64,000 nucleotides of DNA from Drosophila miranda (Eukaryota; Arthropoda; Insecta; Diptera; Drosophilidae): contig NC_046675.1 of NCBI RefSeq assembly GCF_003369915.1, positions 22,444,001 to 22,508,000 of the forward strand, in the 5' to 3' direction. Within the stretch, counting starts at the first letter, position 1. Each line of letters opens with the position of its first letter. A program made the position numbers and the translations under genes. Positions 1 to 13,700 of this stretch are shown piece after piece. The notes beneath the pieces were generated by a model. That model was not told the origin of the DNA and ran no database searches. It saw only the letters and a program-made list of their open reading frames with translations.

Positions 1-380
1 TCTGCAGATAGTATCTATTCCTATTGGACTGGTTTCTTGAACTTGTCTTTGGCACACTCATTACAGCCGTGTCGTGTCTATAATTAAATCGTTTTCGCTT
101 TCAATGACAGAGAACGCAATGAGGTTAAAAAAGTTCAGGGTGGGATGTACGCTCAAATGCACTGGCAAGTGTAAGCGCATCAGATGGGCAAACAAATCGA
201 CAAGGTCGTCTCTCTCTGTTGCATGTCTCTCTGTTGCATGCCAAGGAGGTCAAACTATAAATATTCCTAGAGAGAAAACAGATGGGATGAGCCAGAAGAA
301 CATCAAAAAATGCATGTCGGAAGTGGGAATTGAAGGAAACGAGTGCAGTTAGCTCTACCATAATGTTTCTAGACACTTAC
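1..380 (-). other. Start of first intron of ANF-receptor gene A
   Basis: This sequence follows the splice donor (GTAAGT, reading leftward from 380) of the exon at 381-1299. No further exon is visible before the window edge, so the rest of the gene lies to the left. The open frames here on both strands are short and resemble no protein I know. Confidence 0.7.
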
Positions 381-1299
381 TTCTCGTCTGCATGGCCACG
401 TTCTTCAGCATTCGTGTGATGTCCGCCTTGGTCCAGGTGGTTGTATCGAATCCCAGCTGATAGACCGACTGCTTTTCGATGGTATCGTGGATGGCGGCCA
501 GGCACAGGAAGCACACAGAGTTCCCTTTGACCTTGGCATTCTCATTCTGGTAGATCAGGGCTGTGCGCGTCCAATTAAAGCTGTTGAGAATGGCTCGCAC
601 CACATTTCCCAGATTATTAACCTGGGCTCCCTTGAGACGGGTGAGCGTGGAGTAGCTCTCGGACTTTTTGTTGAACTCCTTGGCATTGCCGCCGGTGGTG
701 AGGACAGGCACCTGCCAGACATCCGCATAGCGGGAGATCGGAGCCAAAACATACTCGCAGGGTAGTCCAAACACTGCATTCACCTCCGGCCACTGGGTGT
801 AGATCTCGAAGAAACCGATAGGTCCGTACTTCGAGGAGCAGAATGTATCCCTTGAGATCAGCTTGATGTCGAAGTGGGTGCCGCCGACAAAGCCCTTCCG
901 CTGGATGTGCCGGATGCCCAGCTCCAGAACGGGCAGCACCTTCGGCATTATGCAGTCGTTCTTGTTGTCCGACTCCACAGAGGGCAGCAGGGCCACAAAA
1001 ACCAGCTGTCGATGGGCCACATGGTGGTGGTTGGGCATGGCCTGGGCGGGAATGCTCGGGAAGTGCTGCACCAGCTCTGTTATCTGGGACTTGTGTGAGT
1101 TCTTGGTCTCGGGTGTCTTGAAACTGTGCTCATCGGAGCTCGATCCCATGGGGGCCACGCCACCCACAGCCTCGACATCGTAGAACCAGGCCCGGGCAGG
1201 TCCTCGACTCGGCAGCAGCACCACCAGCAGCAGGCACAGGCTCAGGCCGAGGCTCAGTCCCCGTAATGTTGGCCGGACCGATCTGCCAACGGGGGGCAT
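381..1299 (-). CDS. ANF-receptor / receptor guanylate cyclase family protein, first coding exon (gene A, partial)
   Basis: This is the N-terminal part (306 codons plus one base) of a receptor with an ANF_receptor (type I periplasmic-binding fold) ligand domain, as in natriuretic-peptide-type receptor guanylate cyclases. The frame stays open upstream to a GTG at 1332, but the first ATG is at 1299 and directly precedes a signal peptide (basic residues, then a Leu-rich core LSLGLSLCLLLVVLL, residues about 18-32). The domain starts near residue 97 (QLVFVALLPS). It contains family-like segments such as MPKVLPVLELGIRHIQRKG and NSFNWTRTALIYQNENAK. The exon ends at a GTAAGT donor in phase 1, after AMQTR. 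Transmembrane, kinase-like and cyclase domains, if present, lie left of the window, so cyclase activity is inferred from family only. From memory, the fly counterparts are CG31183 or CG14877. I cannot say which. Confidence 0.88.
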
Positions 1300-1358
1300 C
1301 TCGGATGGGATCTGTTCCGAGCTCTCCTCCACTCTGGGGAACGGTGTCGTTTTCGTGA

Positions 1359-1361
<3 letters not shown>

Positions 1362-1408
<47 letters not shown>
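1362..1408. repeat. (CT)n / (GA)n microsatellite just upstream of gene A
   Basis: An uninterrupted CT dinucleotide run of about 47 bp lies 63 bp upstream of the gene A start codon. Read on the gene's strand it is (GA)n, the kind of sequence bound by GAGA factor. It could be part of the 5' UTR, a proximal promoter, or only a microsatellite. Confidence 0.95.
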
Positions 1409-1411
<3 letters not shown>

Positions 1412-4400
1412 GTTCGATTCGGGATACTCGTTTGTGTTTTTTGTCAAGCGTTGCACTTTGTCACTGATTTTGATTGCATTATTTATGCGAGTGCTTTTAT
1501 TGTTATCACAGCTCCTTCTTTAATTCATTTTTTTTTTTTGACAATATATTTAACCTTTGCAGCAAGACCTGCATTGAAATTGAAATTTCGATTATTAATT
1601 ACACTGTTTTGTTTGCTTCGAATTTTTATTAATGATCGCCGATTGTTCAAATTTAATTAAACTTTTCATTAGCCAACTGGTTGTTCCTTCCTTTATTTGG
1701 TTGCCATCAGTTTAATTAGTATTCTTACATTATTTTATCATCAATTTATTGAGGCGTTCACAAATATGCACAGCCGCCAATTTTCATTGAAGGATAAGCC
1801 GAAAATCCAAAATAATATTTACTATTCGAATTTATAAATATTCGTAAACGCAGCCCGTGAATAACAGCCACATTGCAATTTTCATTCCATGTAAAACACT
1901 TGTGTGTGCTGGAGAATATGAATACGAAAACACACACATAATAATCGAGTTTCGTTTTAAAAGAAGTCGTACTCTGAATACTCTAAATATTTCAGAGGCA
2001 TTTTGGTAGAGAAAGATACTTGTAGGGAATTTAATGTCCCCTTAATCAGGAAAATCCTTTCGACTTTTCCGATATTCTCTTAGAGAGCGTAGGGTACTGG
2101 GATTTTAATAGCCAAGAAAGTACGAACTCTCAAAGATCAATTTTAATGCATCTCAAATTTCTGGAGCTTCATTCACACAAAAAAGGGTATACGAAAGTGG
2201 AGTGCCCGCAAAACTCATAAACAACCTCTTGACTATTTTTAGCTTTGAATCGCATTACAGATATATGTATTTATGCGAATGTTTGTTAGGGCCAGACGCC
2301 GGACGAATAAATTGGAACAGTCCGAACGAACCGTTTGGCGTTTCCAAATCGTCTTTCAATGGATCTTAACAGATACAATTCTTAAGAAGCAATACTCGAG
2401 ATGTGAGAGAAACCCGCTTGACATCTTTTTTTTCGGGTTGAACTTTTGGTATGTATAAACAAAAAATAAACATAATTGATTGGAATACCCGTACAATTTG
2501 TGGTAAGACTCACTTGAAGTCTGACAACGCAGGCTACTAAAACAAAAGGGCTAAAAATAAACCCAAAATGAGGCATTTAAAATTATTTTGACCTTCACCT
2601 GAGCCTCAGCCGGGGAATACGTATTTTGTTTTACTTTGTACTGACACGTATTTCGCTCGGCTTACATTATTAATTTAGTAAAGAGAGATTTCTCAGAGCG
2701 AGAGAATCTTATAAATCTTTAAGCAGATTTCCGAATTCGTTACAAATTTAACGGCAATTAGAAAAGTAAGTAAAGAACGTGTCCAATCATTTTAATAGAG
2801 GAAAGAAGTGAACTGAATAATGATTCAACAGAATTCCGAAAGCGCATTAATGGGGACAGTAGTAGTTCCTGGTCGGCGAGCTGCTGACCAATTTTTCGGT
2901 TCTCTATTATCACCATCATTATAAAGCGGCGGCTATGCGTTCATTAAACTCAAATCCAAAGCCGAATAACGTCGAAAGCCTAAAGCCACAAAGATATATT
3001 TTTGTAGCTAAAAATAACCTCAGACAAAAAAGAGCCCTCCAAGCCATTCAGATGTGGCCAAAAGCGCCAAAAGACACAACAAACAATGGCAATAAACACA
3101 ATGCGATGAAGAAAAAGTGGATTCGCCATTCGAGAGATCTATATAAAAAATCAAATCAAATAAAATAAAGCTACCATAATGATGCCCTTTGGCGTTCAAC
3201 TTTTTCTCATATATGTATACGCGTCTTTCTTAAGATTTGCGGAGCGGTAAAATATGAGGAATATGTTCAGTTATGACCGAGTCTAGCAGTAAATGGGCAG
3301 TAAATGATGTTTGGAACATTAAAACTGACTTAAAATGGGGTAGAAATTGAGACATACAACAAAACAAGATCATAAAGTTGCCCCATTCTGGAAATGGAAA
3401 CGAAACACAGGACCCTTATCCAAGCATGATGATAAATGAGACGGAAATAAAAAGTACATCTACCCCAAAATGAACAAATATAACAGATAGACTGGTTTTT
3501 GAACGAACTTGAATGAAATACTCAATCTGACCTATGAATGAACTTGATTTCATATGTAAATCTTGTTCATCAAATTCCAAGCCAATAAAATACTATAAAT
3601 CAAGATGTTCGGCATACTAAACGTCTTATGATGATATTTGAAGAATTTTTCTTTCTTCTCATAATCAGTTGTTTATATTCCGAAATAAGAACCCCATACC
3701 ATAAAAAAACTCCTACTGCGGGAGCTTTAAATATTTCACAATTTTACGCCTTTCTCCTTGCTTAAACATTTTATCGATATATTGGACATTTAGAAACACT
3801 TTCAATCATTTGAAGATTGATTGATGCCAGGAGACAGATACTCTCAGTGCTGCGCAACTCCCATTCTCAAGGTTGGCCGACAAACAATTCGTCAAATGCC
3901 AAAAGGTAGTAGAAATATGGGTCAATTTGGGGCTTGAGACCAAGCCAAACAGGATAGACAGAGAGAGGGATGAATACAAGGAAAGAGATAGCAAATGATT
4001 TTTTCTTTCTTTATATTTTATTATTATTTGAATTTTGTTGTTTTTTTTTTATTTTGTTTTGTGGGGTCTCAATTTTGTACGCTTTTCGGTGTTGAGTATT
4101 TGAGTATTTTTGGCCCAAGCGGGTCTTAAGAGTTTACACGTGCCGCGGATTAACAGATCCCCACTCTTCACCTCTCTCTAAAGACCTCTAAAGACCTCTA
4201 CTGGCCTCTATAGAGACCCTCTCCATAGGGGTGCCCCATCGTTCAATCAGGTAGCAATCGTTAGATGTGTCTTGGGATGCCGTTAGACCTCACTCTTCCA
4301 CTGTGATTGGGGCGAATGATTTATGAGATTTTAATCTACAATTCGCACATTTTGTGGAGATACTATCTTTCATCGTTCCATGTTGATCGGTTTATGGTAA

Positions 4401-7400
4401 TTCGCTTATTTGTCTTTCGTGCCTCTGACTAATGAAGTTCACGCTTTATTAATAGGTTGCCTAACTGGTCAACTGGCAAACTGGTCAACTGGTCAACGTC
4501 ACCTGTCATTTTGGCTTATGGCTATTTTTGGAGCGTAAAACCCAGACGAAAAACCCCCTAGCTCTCCCCGGTCCAGCTGATGATTCCGTACCCTTCGTGT
4601 ATCCGCTGTCATCGACTTGGTCATGTTGCTTAATTACTTTTCGGAGACCCACAGACTATGCAAATAGCAAAATGGAACTGATTTGTTTTCCACTTTGAAC
4701 AGGCGGCTGGCAGCTTGAAACCGTTCAAAGTCGTTAGATTTATCATTTAGTTAATTAAATAATTAGTTAAGCTTCCATTTTTATGGCTCATTTATGTGTG
4801 ATTAGACACCTTGGTGAAAAATTTCATTCATATTCAGTGGGGCACTAAACGAATGTGTTATTAAAAAAGACTTCATTAAGAGGTAAATAAAATTCATAGG
4901 CTTTTGTCTGACAGAGGACTTGGTTACAGTTGTCATGTTGAATGGATAAAGAATGAAATAAAATCAAATTTCCAGCAGAAGAATAGCCTCTTAAATGTTT
5001 ATCTTCTCAGAATAATTTATGGTTTAAATAAAGAACAGATAGATTAGCAGAAAGACTGCAAATTGAAGAGAATTCTGTACTAAAAGTAAGTAAAAGTAAA
5101 TGAACCTTTCTGCTGTCAAGCATCATGAGTGAACATATATAAATTTCCCTGCATACGTGTACAAATCTTTTCTTATCATCCTCTCTCACATCTTGGATTT
5201 TAGGGTATTACTGTGTCGCTGTTTATCTGTTTGCCCATAGCACATTGCGTAGCCTTCTTTACGGTCATTACTACTTACTACTCTTTATTTGTGAGCTAAT
5301 ATTTTTGTTTTGGTTTATTTTCAATAGCTTTTTTCCCCCCGATGGATTTATTCGTAGGTGCTGTCCAAGCAGATTTTTGCTAGACCGAAATATGAGCTGC
5401 ATATATTGTTGAGTGCTCTGTTGTTATTTTTAGCTCTACTTGAACAAAATGAAAACACAATCGTACGGCGCGTAATACTGAGGGTTAGGTAATCGGTAAA
5501 AAGCAGGAAACACTATGGAAGTGTTCTCCAGAATAAGCCATAACTAATTATAAAGTACTCGCATTGCCAGTTCGTAAGAGTTAAGATCATTAGTTAGATA
5601 TACGATCTCTGCAGTTCGATTTAATGAACTCATATCAATCACTGCTCTCGCTAGGCACTCATTTACATCACGAACTGTAATCATGAATCATTAGCATATC
5701 TTGATTCATCTCCGGCACTCACAGACTCGGTTGATCCGCTGTGCGACACCCGAGACAGGTGTGACTATGAGCTGCCTGTGTGAGCGCATTCATAAAGTTC
5801 CACTGTACATATCCAATGGTGGGCGTTTTAATTACACTCATTGCTCATTCACTCGTCATAGTGGCACCCATCCACCCACCCCCCCCTTTCCGTGGAAACT
5901 TTATGCATAAATGTTTACGGAAAAACATTTAGTTGGACATTGCACTCTTTATGCTGTGAAAAATCAACAAAAAACAAAAACAGCGTCAACAAAAACATAG
6001 AAAAACAAAACAAAAATGCGAAAATGGAACTAAAAATGCAAGGCAAGCGATGCTGAATATTCCATTGGGGGATTTGAATAACAAAAAGAGAACAACAAAT
6101 TGTTAAAAGTCGCTGCTTAGATGCTCTAATGAAGATCGAACATCCTATATGATTAGTTATAGATATAGAAAGAGGAATCATTCGGTTCGCTATTTAATAG
6201 CATTTTTTATATTTTCTTTCTTAAATTTTCCATCATATTTTCCATTCATTCCCCTCCACAAAGCTGCTATACCCTCGACAAATTTTCCAACGGAAACATT
6301 TTCGAATAGCCGAATAGCAACAGTGAAAAATTTTACAAATTGTATTTCAAGTTCAACACGTCTGTCAGCACTGACCCCACGCTACTGCTGCCGTTTCTCC
6401 CCCTGGGGACTACTGTGTCCACTCCACTCCGCATCGATACAATATACAATATTGTGCACTGTCCGTTCTATGAGTACTCTCGGATGTCCGATGTCCGATT
6501 GCGCGACCCTTCCAATTGTTTCTCCCATCTCATGGATGCGAAATATTTCATTTGAAAAGCAATTAAACGGGCCGCAAAAACGGAAGCCCAAAAAGAAAAA
6601 GAAAAAAAAAAAAAAGAAAACCAAAAATTGCTGTATTTTGAAGGAGTAAACACGTTCTTCTGGCTACTGCGACTGGATTATGGCTACTAGCTCTCCAGCA
6701 ATTTGTTTGCCTTTGCGACAATTATAAATAACATATGAAGAAAGAGGCAAATAAATAAGCTGGGAATTAAATTAGCAAAGGCTTAAAAACGTATTTTTTT
6801 GTGTGTTTTGAGTGCCACAGATTTAATAATATTTTTTTTTGTAACCGAATTCATTTAAAATTCAACAAACAATGCTTGCTCATATTTTTTGAGTTATTCA
6901 TTTATATTATTTTATAAGCAATTAGTCATGGAATCAATATCCCAACACCTCAAATCTGATCAGAAAAAGTTATTTATGGCCATTATATATAATTAGTGGT
7001 TCCAAATATGACCAAAACCGTTTATAATAGGAAACTCGGGTCATAAATTAAAAAGTTTTGTTTACAGTACTCTCATCAAATTACAAAACAATCGGAAATG
7101 ATATATAAACGATGGCAGATGCCATAAATATTTTGCAAACAATTCGAATTTTGTGGTCGACGCGAAATGATTTGTGAATCTCTTTGGCTTCGTGGACAGA
7201 TCTGACAGATTTGTTGCTTATTGATTAACATTAATTTCGTTGCGGTTCCATTGTCGCATCAGTGTTAATTGTCCGCAAGGGTTAAGTGTCCGCACTTCCA
7301 TTTCACTCGATCAAAGCGTTCATTAATATCATTATTTTCCTTTCTAATTTCACTTTTTCTCTCAATATTTTTTTATTTATAGATTTTTTAGTATCGCCTG

Positions 7401-7599
7401 CACATTGTGCCCAGTTTTCAATTGTATTTACTTTTAATTATGCGCTTTTTATCTTATCACTCTTTTGTTTTGTGCGGGGTTGCTGCTATTGATAAGGCAT
7501 ATCATTGAGCATACAATGTGAAAAAACCAAAAGCCGTCGCATTTTAAATATTTATAATTAAAATTTTTGAAAAACTCGAGTTTTTTTGAGTTTTTTCTA
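1409..7599. other. Non-coding DNA upstream of gene A
   Basis: AT-rich sequence with only short, compositionally biased open frames on both strands. It contains short tandem repeats (for example at 4179-4200 and 4466-4498) and homopolymer runs such as the A-run near 6600-6615. If the patch at 7.6 kb is a promoter of gene A, this is its first intron. No coding sequence was recognised. Confidence 0.6.
4466..4498. repeat. Short tandem repeat of an aactggtc unit
   Basis: Four imperfect copies of an octamer (AACTGGTC, with one AACTGGCA variant) lie back to back. A similar short duplication (AAAGACCTCT twice) lies at about 4179-4200. These are small local duplications with no evident function. Confidence 0.8.
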
Positions 7600-7614
7600 T
7601 TTTATTTGTCGATG

Positions 7615-7790
7615 CGTTTTATGCGCGGTTCTCACGCCGCTTCGTTCGCGCTCGAATCGTAAAACCGAACTGAGGAATCGGAAGCAGCCGGAGACGAGCG
7701 ACACGACGATGGCGATTCCGAAGCGTTGGCAGCGACGCTAACGCCGACGCTAAGCAGCGACTGCGCTGCCAGCTGCTGCGTAGGTGATCC
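7615..7790 (-). promoter_or_regulatory. GC-rich promoter / 5' UTR candidate for gene A
   Basis: This GC-rich, CpG-containing patch stands out from AT-rich flanks. On the minus strand it has an initiator-like CCTCAGTTC (A at 7671), followed 36 bp later by a good splice donor (GTGAGA, starting at 7635). That would fit a short non-coding first exon spliced to the gene A coding exon. A similar motif arrangement is seen near 29.27 kb, upstream of gene B. The plus strand also has donor-like sites, so the direction is inferred from the gene layout. Confidence 0.4.
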
Positions 7791-7799
7791 GCAGGGAGG

Positions 7800-10700
7800 G
7801 AGAATGGAGACAGACAGATGTAAAATAGAGGATCCTACAAGGGAAGTACCTTATTATAATGAAGGTACTAACTCAATAAATTGAGATTAATATCTCTGAA
7901 ATCTATCATCCCACTAAAGTCAGTGTACATCTTCGTATAACTGGGAAAACTATGATCAAAGTTTAAATTTGACAATGGAAGAAGTTTTTTATTCATCTTC
8001 TAGTAGAATATTTACTTTTTATTTAATATGCTCATACCTATGATAACGAGACCAATGTGCTTGTAGTTCTGATTTTTATGGTAAACAATTCAATTGATAT
8101 TTTGCAATCGGAAATGAATAATAAATCCCAATAAACAAAAAGAATCCAGACCCTTGGGTAGAACACGCATGTGTTCAGGCTTTCTTTGGTCCTCCTTTTG
8201 CTTTCTGTGTGCCTGTTGTCCACGTCCACGTTCTCACATGGCCAAATCCAATTTGAATTTCAACTACGTTGGAGATACATTCGCATAAAGGACTTGTCCT
8301 ACAGCTCCGCTCCTGCTTAGATTGCACAGATACACACACGCATACAAATGGGAAGAAGATAATACGCATACGCAGCGTGGCACGCATAAAGTGTTTGGCT
8401 CAGTGTGAGTGTGGTGCACCCATGCCTGTGCACTCCATTTCCTTGTTGGTCCCATGCTTTCATATTTCAGTTTTATTCGCCCTTTCGTTCCATCCATGTT
8501 TCTTTCTTCCTTTTTCCTGGCACTTGAACTTAATAAATCATATGGATGAGACCGAGTGTTTTGGGTTGAGGTAATGAATGAAATGCACTTGTTGCCACCA
8601 TTTTGCCTGTGCCTTGGTTCCCTGCGTTTCCTTTCTATATAAATTGTTTGCAATCCTTGCAGGTCTTCGTGTTTGTTGTGCCAGCAATTTTTGAATTAAT
8701 TTAACTGATGCCTAGGATTTTTAGGAGAACAGGATCAGTAGTCTGTTCACTTTGTGCATCACCAATCGACTCGCTCAGACAGTGTTTGACTGACGGTCTG
8801 TAGTTCTGTCTGGGTCTCTCTCTGTGTATGTGGGATAGCCATAAATTAGACGCTTCCTGCAGCTCATCGCATTCAATGCCAGCCATTTCTGCAATTTCCT
8901 GTTTGAGGCTGGCATTGCATTCACAGAGTTAAATGGATAGATAGTTAAATGGATGGATGGATAGATAAATAGCTGACGGCCGTGGCAGATGGCAATCAGA
9001 AGGAAATCTACCAGCTTGACTTCTGCCTGTATGGGAGGCCATAGAAGTTGTTCCTGTCTGTTATTGAAGGAGACAGAGAGCATCCTTTCCTTTGAAACTG
9101 AAATTAAATTCCTATTCCTTTGCCACTCAGCCGCCCAACCGCCCAGCCACTTTTGCCACTCATCTTTATATGCAGCGCGGCCATTTACATTAACATTTTA
9201 TTCAGACGATTCTGGCTTTCAGTGCTTTGCCCTGAAATCCATATAAATTGTCAATAAAGCGCAAATGACTCAAATGAAGTTGTCTGGTAAAAATGTTAAG
9301 CATCCTCACTTCTGTGCCCTTTTCCTTATCCGTTGCCATCCTTCCGGCGGACTGGAAATGGCAGCAGCTGAAGTAAGCAATAGGGGAATGCCATCGAAGA
9401 GAAAGGGGGAGAGAGAGACAGATGGAGAGTAAGCTGAAGAATGCCAATGTTGATTGCACCGGGCAAGGACACCAGCCGGAACCAGCACAATGACAGGCCA
9501 CAGACACGCACGCCCTTATCCCTTTGACCGAGAAAGCGATGTGTTAACGAATTTAAATCAATTCCTTAAGTATCGTTCTTATTGAAATTAATAAATAAAA
9601 GTCTGTTAATGCTTCCTCCATCTCCATCTCCCTGTCTCTGCAGACAGAGGCTTTTCCTTTTCCCTTATATTACATTGCCCTGCATTCCATTTGTTCATGG
9701 GCTGTGGCTCTTTATGGGTGTGGATGAGGATAGCTCCAAGCAATAACTGTAAATGAAAATAACAAACAGGGAAAAGCGAAATCTTTGTGATAAAGAGTGG
9801 GAGCCATTATCAGCAGAATAATGAATACTCTTTTCTTTCCACTGATTGAAGGGATTAATTCATTTCGAAATCTTTTCGATGCCAAGGAGAGCAGAAGAAA
9901 TGAATTATTTCCTCTCACATGATTATCCCCAAAATGAATACCAAAGGATTATATTAAAATAGTTTTCGAGCATAAACATGCACTTGTCTTGTCCCAAGCA
10001 ATTTGTAAATCTTCCACTTACACCCCAAGCTCCATTTTCTCTGGCGAGTTGGCTCTGCCTTTAGCCTGGCAATATGCCGCATCAAAGGGATTCCACAGCT
10101 TCCACTATAAAATCTCGCAACCAACTCGTTTACAACTCGTTGTCTAGCACACATTTTTGCAGACTGCATAGTACATGCTTCTGTCTGAACAATTGTTCAA
10201 CTAATATCTAGATAAAGAGATAGCAGGAGAGCTGTAAGAAGCTGCATATGACAGAGAAGACAGGACAGCGCTGGGATGTGTGGGGATGTGTTTGTTTGTG
10301 CGTTTTGTGCAATTAACTTGAGCTCTGGATGGATAAATAACTCAACATGGTCTCATGCTCTCAGATTGGAAACTTGTCTTCCTGGGATTCCCTTTTCCTA
10401 TTAGTACTCTGCTCAAGATTTGTGTACAACTTTTCAACGTAATTAAAGCAAATAACTTTTCAACAAGTTGGCGGGAAGAATCTATATGGGTTAAAAGGCG
10501 GAACAATGGCAGAATTTTATAATTAATTCTATTTGCATGCTTAATCAAAAGGTTGCCTCGTCTTCCACGAAAACTTTTCGACAAAACTTTTCTTTCCGCA
10601 CTAACCTAATGTGCTGAGTACACTATTCAGGCGAATGGGGTCTCGGGTCGGGTTATAGTCTATCAAAAGTTTAACTTCTATGCTGGAAAAGTCAGGAAAA

Positions 10701-13700
10701 GTCTAGAGAAAAATTTCGTGCAGCATTTTCTATCACTGCTTCTCTCTCATTCTCTTTGTGTATCTGTGTGCCCTCGCTTAGGTGTGTGCGTGTCAGTTGT
10801 GGCAGCCAGTCCGTGCCCGTGTGGCTTGTTGCAGTTCCCACTGTGCGAACCGCATCAGAACATCACAAACTAATATCAAAGCCCCAAAATGGCTGCAAAA
10901 TATGACTCTTTAATACCCTGCCAGGGCAAAGGACTTTCGCTGTGTGGGTATATTGACTATGATGTGGAATGCAGGGAATTTTTTTCCAAACAAACAATAT
11001 TCACTAAGGTTATACCTAAAAAGATATATATTCTTCAGAATTAATCCCTTTAAAAAGGGATTATTATACTCTGAAGTATTTTTCCAAATATAATCCTTCC
11101 TATTCACACTTTTCCACTGAGATAAGTCTCAATTTCATTCAAGTGAATTTACAGTTCGTTAGTTTCGACCAAATTTGATTGCCAGCTCGACTGGCTTTTG
11201 GGTTTTTGGGGCTTCGGCTGCTAGCAGCTGGGGAATGCTGAGCGATGGCCACATCTGGTGTCGGCATTATTACCGAGCTCTCAGTCCTGTTAATGATGCA
11301 CTGCGGCGGTATGACAGGCAGTTCGGCCATGACACCAACCACACTGTGACACCACGATCTCCCTTCGCACTCCTTCGCCTTCCCGTGATGCCCCTTTCCA
11401 ACACTTCTTCCCTTCTGTTCCATCTCGGTCTCTCCCACGTGGATGAGAGCTTTGGGAAATTTATAGTTTTCACACTTTAACGATTTAAACCGCACTGCAG
11501 TGGCCCCAGGAGAAACAGGAGCAGCAGCAGCCGCATGCAAATAATTGAAAAAGTCATATACTCTGTGGCATTATGGATTTATTTTTGGCCAATATGCCTA
11601 CACCATTTGGTCAGCCAATTAATTAGTCAAGGAAATTGAACGAGACAGCTACGGTTGCAACAATTTTTCCCATAGCCTGCGGTGGTAGCAAAAATGTATG
11701 GATATCTTTAGGCTAAAATCGAAAAAAAATATTTTATGTGATAAAAATTTAATAAATTTCGAATTTATGTAAGTCGTGTCAAGTGCAAAAGAAACATTTT
11801 CTGCACACTTGTACACACATGTACAATGTACAAATATATTATTTATTTTATGGTTTTTATGAGCAGACATTTTACGTTTTTTTTTTGCCATTTCAAATTC
11901 AATTGAAACCTGAGCAAAATCAATGCGAAACACATATCTAGCTGTCTGACCTCGTAGCGGAACAATTAAAAAAGTAGTTTCCGGGCGCCAATTACATGTC
12001 CAAAAACAAGTCCAACAGCCAAAATGTATGCAACACTTTTTTACATTTGGCATTTGGTAGCTGCAGAATTTGATTGGAGAAATGTGCAACTGCAAACAGC
12101 AAACAATTATATAATTTATGAGAAACTTGTGCAACCGATTTCCCTTTAATTATTTTATGGAAATTTTCGACTCTAGTGCTCCATCTAACTTTAAGCTTTT
12201 ATCGCAGCTATTTTAAGGGTTGAAGGTGCAGAGTCCTGTAAATAGGTTACGCCCTGGGGCAAAACAAAAACTTGTCTCACATTTTCCTGAAGGAAGGGGA
12301 AAGAACTTTGGTGAGTGATTTGCCACATTTGAATAATTGATTAGGGCCTGGAGTTCAACCCGGTCAAGAGCTAATTGTTTGTCATATTGATAGTCTTGTT
12401 TAAGGTAAATATCCATTTATTCCGAATTAAACCAAACCAGACATATTAAATGTCAAGAATGCATACAGTGAACCCATGAGGGGCCCTGTCAGTGGCCAAT
12501 TTGGGGTTAAATTTAATTGAATTTATGCTTAACTTTTATGTGACCCAGCTGCATGGTTGACTTTGCTGCGGTAGGTGGAAAGTGGAGGCGTATCTTTCCC
12601 AATAAATCCACACTATTGTTCTCTTCTTTTGTTTTCCCATATGCCACCATCTATCTTGGGGGCTGCTGCTGGTGCAAGCAGCAACTGTGAAACGTAGGGG
12701 CCTGACAGGCGAATAATGAAAAATTCCAAAGATGACATTGTGATTTTGGTTTGGGGCAAACAAGATTATTCTTATACACAGGCTTCTCTTTGAAGACCAC
12801 ATAGAGAAAGAGAAGATAAGCCAGCTGAAGCTTTGAGTGTTTTTATGCTCATTTAAAATCGATTTCAAACTCAAAGATCATACACACAAAATCTGTGGAA
12901 TAACTAAAATTTAAAGTCGTCTCACAGCAAGCAAAATGTTTTCACTTTTATGCAGATTGAATCCACTTTTAATGGTTGTTAAATATGCATACAAACAAAT
13001 ATAAATGTTTCTTTTAGCTAAAAGTTATGGTGGTATCAAAAAGAGATGTCCTCAAATGGGTCCCCAAAACTATCTAAATGTTATGGTTATACAATAGACA
13101 CATACATGCATGCGTACATGTATCTGTTATCTAGAACTACTCACACACACACACCTTGTCAGACAATGGCACAATTTGAATTTAATTTTGTTTCATAAAA
13201 AATTATTAGAACGGTGACGATGTGGCTGGCAAAACTAATTTGCATACATGGCAGGCAGGGCAGGCAGTCTGTTTGCCCAGAAAAAGATGGAAAAGACGGT
13301 TGCTGCCAACAGAAGTGGCTCCTCCGGCATTGTGGTCTATTGTGCTGCCAGTTAATGAGGTTTACAGTGCTCTCTCCTCAGCTCCATGCTGCAGGCAGTT
13401 GCATGTAGTTCTGTGGGATAATTTTGTTGCCACAACACGACGGTCTGGAACTCAAAACTTAGCGAATAAATGTAGAAAGTTCCGCCTTTTTATTGAATGA
13501 ATTTCCTTAAAGGACATGCAGTACAATTTTCACTAAGCTGGTTTTCAGTTGAGTGAAAATTAAATAAAAATTTGGCAACTTTCTGTCGGCGCCAACGGAT
13601 AATCAACGGCGAACATGGCTTTTCACTCAGCGATTCTAATTGTATGCATTAAAACGAAACTTTTTTCACCCATCTATTTTCACACCGTTTTTCCCTCCTC

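Noticed and set aside
1300..1332. Extending gene A to a GTG start at 1332
   Set aside because: GTG is not a usual start in flies, and the ATG at 1299 directly precedes the signal peptide.
11139..11540. 133-codon minus frame and the overlapping 101-codon plus frame
   Set aside because: Open on both strands, no known domain or signal, and no splice context; probably chance or conserved non-coding DNA.
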